From: Ochromonas danica
Lineage: Eukaryota > Sar > Chrysophyceae > Chromulinales > Chromulinaceae
Direction: 5' to 3'
Assembly: GCA_015146655.1 (NCBI GenBank)
Contig: VKHL01000190.1
Location: forward strand, 1 to 49,521
DNA: 49,521 nucleotides
Part shown: in pieces, positions 49,354-49,521 of the stretch
Layout of the letters: each line of letters opens with the position of its first letter
Position numbering within the stretch: position 1 is the stretch's first letter
Notes under the pieces: model-generated
Databases searched by the model: none
Told to the model about the DNA's origin: nothing
Seen by the model: only the letters and a program-made list of their open reading frames with translations
Translations under genes and position numbers: made by a program

Positions 49354-49521
49354 GTCCACTGCTGCCCGCACCTCCTGTGTTGTGACATGGTCCACTGCTG
49401 CCCGCACCTCCTGTGTTGTGACATGGTCCACTGCTGCCCGCACCTCCTGTGCTGTGACATGGTCCACTGCTGCCCGCACCTCCTGTGCTGTGACATGGTC
49501 CACTGCTGCCCGCACCTCCTG
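49354..49521. repeat. 36-bp tandem repeat running off the right edge, at least 4.7 copies
   Basis: Unit starts at 49354, 49390, 49426, 49462 and 49498, each GTCCACTGCTGCCCGCACCT followed by CCTGTGYTGTGACATG. The only variation seen is T/C in one place. On the minus strand one frame reads a 12-residue repeat (V-R-A-A-V-D-H-V-T-A-Q-E) ending in S-F-L-V and a stop at 49327-49329. This may be the C-terminal end of a gene beyond the window. Another minus frame is also open, so coding status is uncertain. Confidence 0.85.

Noticed and set aside
49354-49521. CRISPR-like array
   Set aside because: Units are contiguous with no unique spacers and the genome is eukaryotic; it is a plain tandem repeat.

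Overview
This is nuclear DNA from a eukaryote. Nearly every protein gene is interrupted by short introns (about 55-120 nt, mostly GT..AG), genes lie on both strands about 0.1-0.7 kb apart, and there are no operons. The gene content points to a flagellated alga with a secondary red-type plastid, most likely an ochrophyte stramenopile. A plastid uroporphyrinogen decarboxylase and an unknown multi-pass membrane protein carry signal-peptide-plus-transit leaders (the second with an A-N-A/F-L cleavage region like the ASAF motif). A CRY-DASH cryptochrome is present, as are axonemal or ciliary genes (IC138/DNAI4-type dynein intermediate chain, MKS1, Tctex-type light chain, a dynein-LC-like thioredoxin). 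The organism assignment is inference; no rRNA or organellar marker is present.

Layout. 1-3.3 kb: a small basic protein with a PP1-docking motif and a CaaX end (-), then a secreted Ser/Thr/Pro repeat protein (+). 3.5-7.5 kb: UDP-glucose 6-dehydrogenase (-) and an N-terminally lipidated RGS-receiver fusion (-). 8-13.7 kb: DNAI4/IC138 (+) and an SHAQKYF-type MYB factor (+). 14.1-17.3 kb: a tandem pair of almost identical M28 peptidases (-). 17.6-20.8 kb: CRY-DASH (+) and a JmjC/cupin-like secretory-pathway protein (-). 21.4-24.3 kb: a second secreted S/T/P repeat protein (-) and a thioredoxin-like protein (-). 24.6-30.3 kb: transportin-3/importin-13-like receptor (-) and DDX56/Dbp9 helicase (-). 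30.5-35.6 kb: plastid membrane protein (+) and exocyst SEC6 (+). 35.7-38.5 kb: UTP4/cirhin (-), whose unusually long last intron holds a strongly structured candidate RNA. 38.6-40.8 kb: a DNA transposon with 52-bp perfect inverted ends and a broken DDE-type transposase. 41-45 kb: an unknown basic/NTF2-like protein (-) and MKS1 (+) with an unusual hydrophobic insertion in its B9 domain. 45.2-49.2 kb: DYNLT (-), HemE (+) and a GT61-type glycosyltransferase (+). The window ends inside a 36-bp tandem repeat.

The genes do not form one pathway. Several loose themes recur: cilium/axoneme (DNAI4, MKS1, DYNLT, thioredoxin-like), nucleolar ribosome assembly (DDX56, UTP4), secretion and glycan supply (UGDH, GT61, SEC6, the two repeat proteins) and plastid function (HemE, the 575-aa membrane protein). 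Five gene pairs are divergent with short shared spacers. Exon borders were set by eye from splice signals and frame continuity; summed exon lengths are multiples of three in every multi-exon gene listed.
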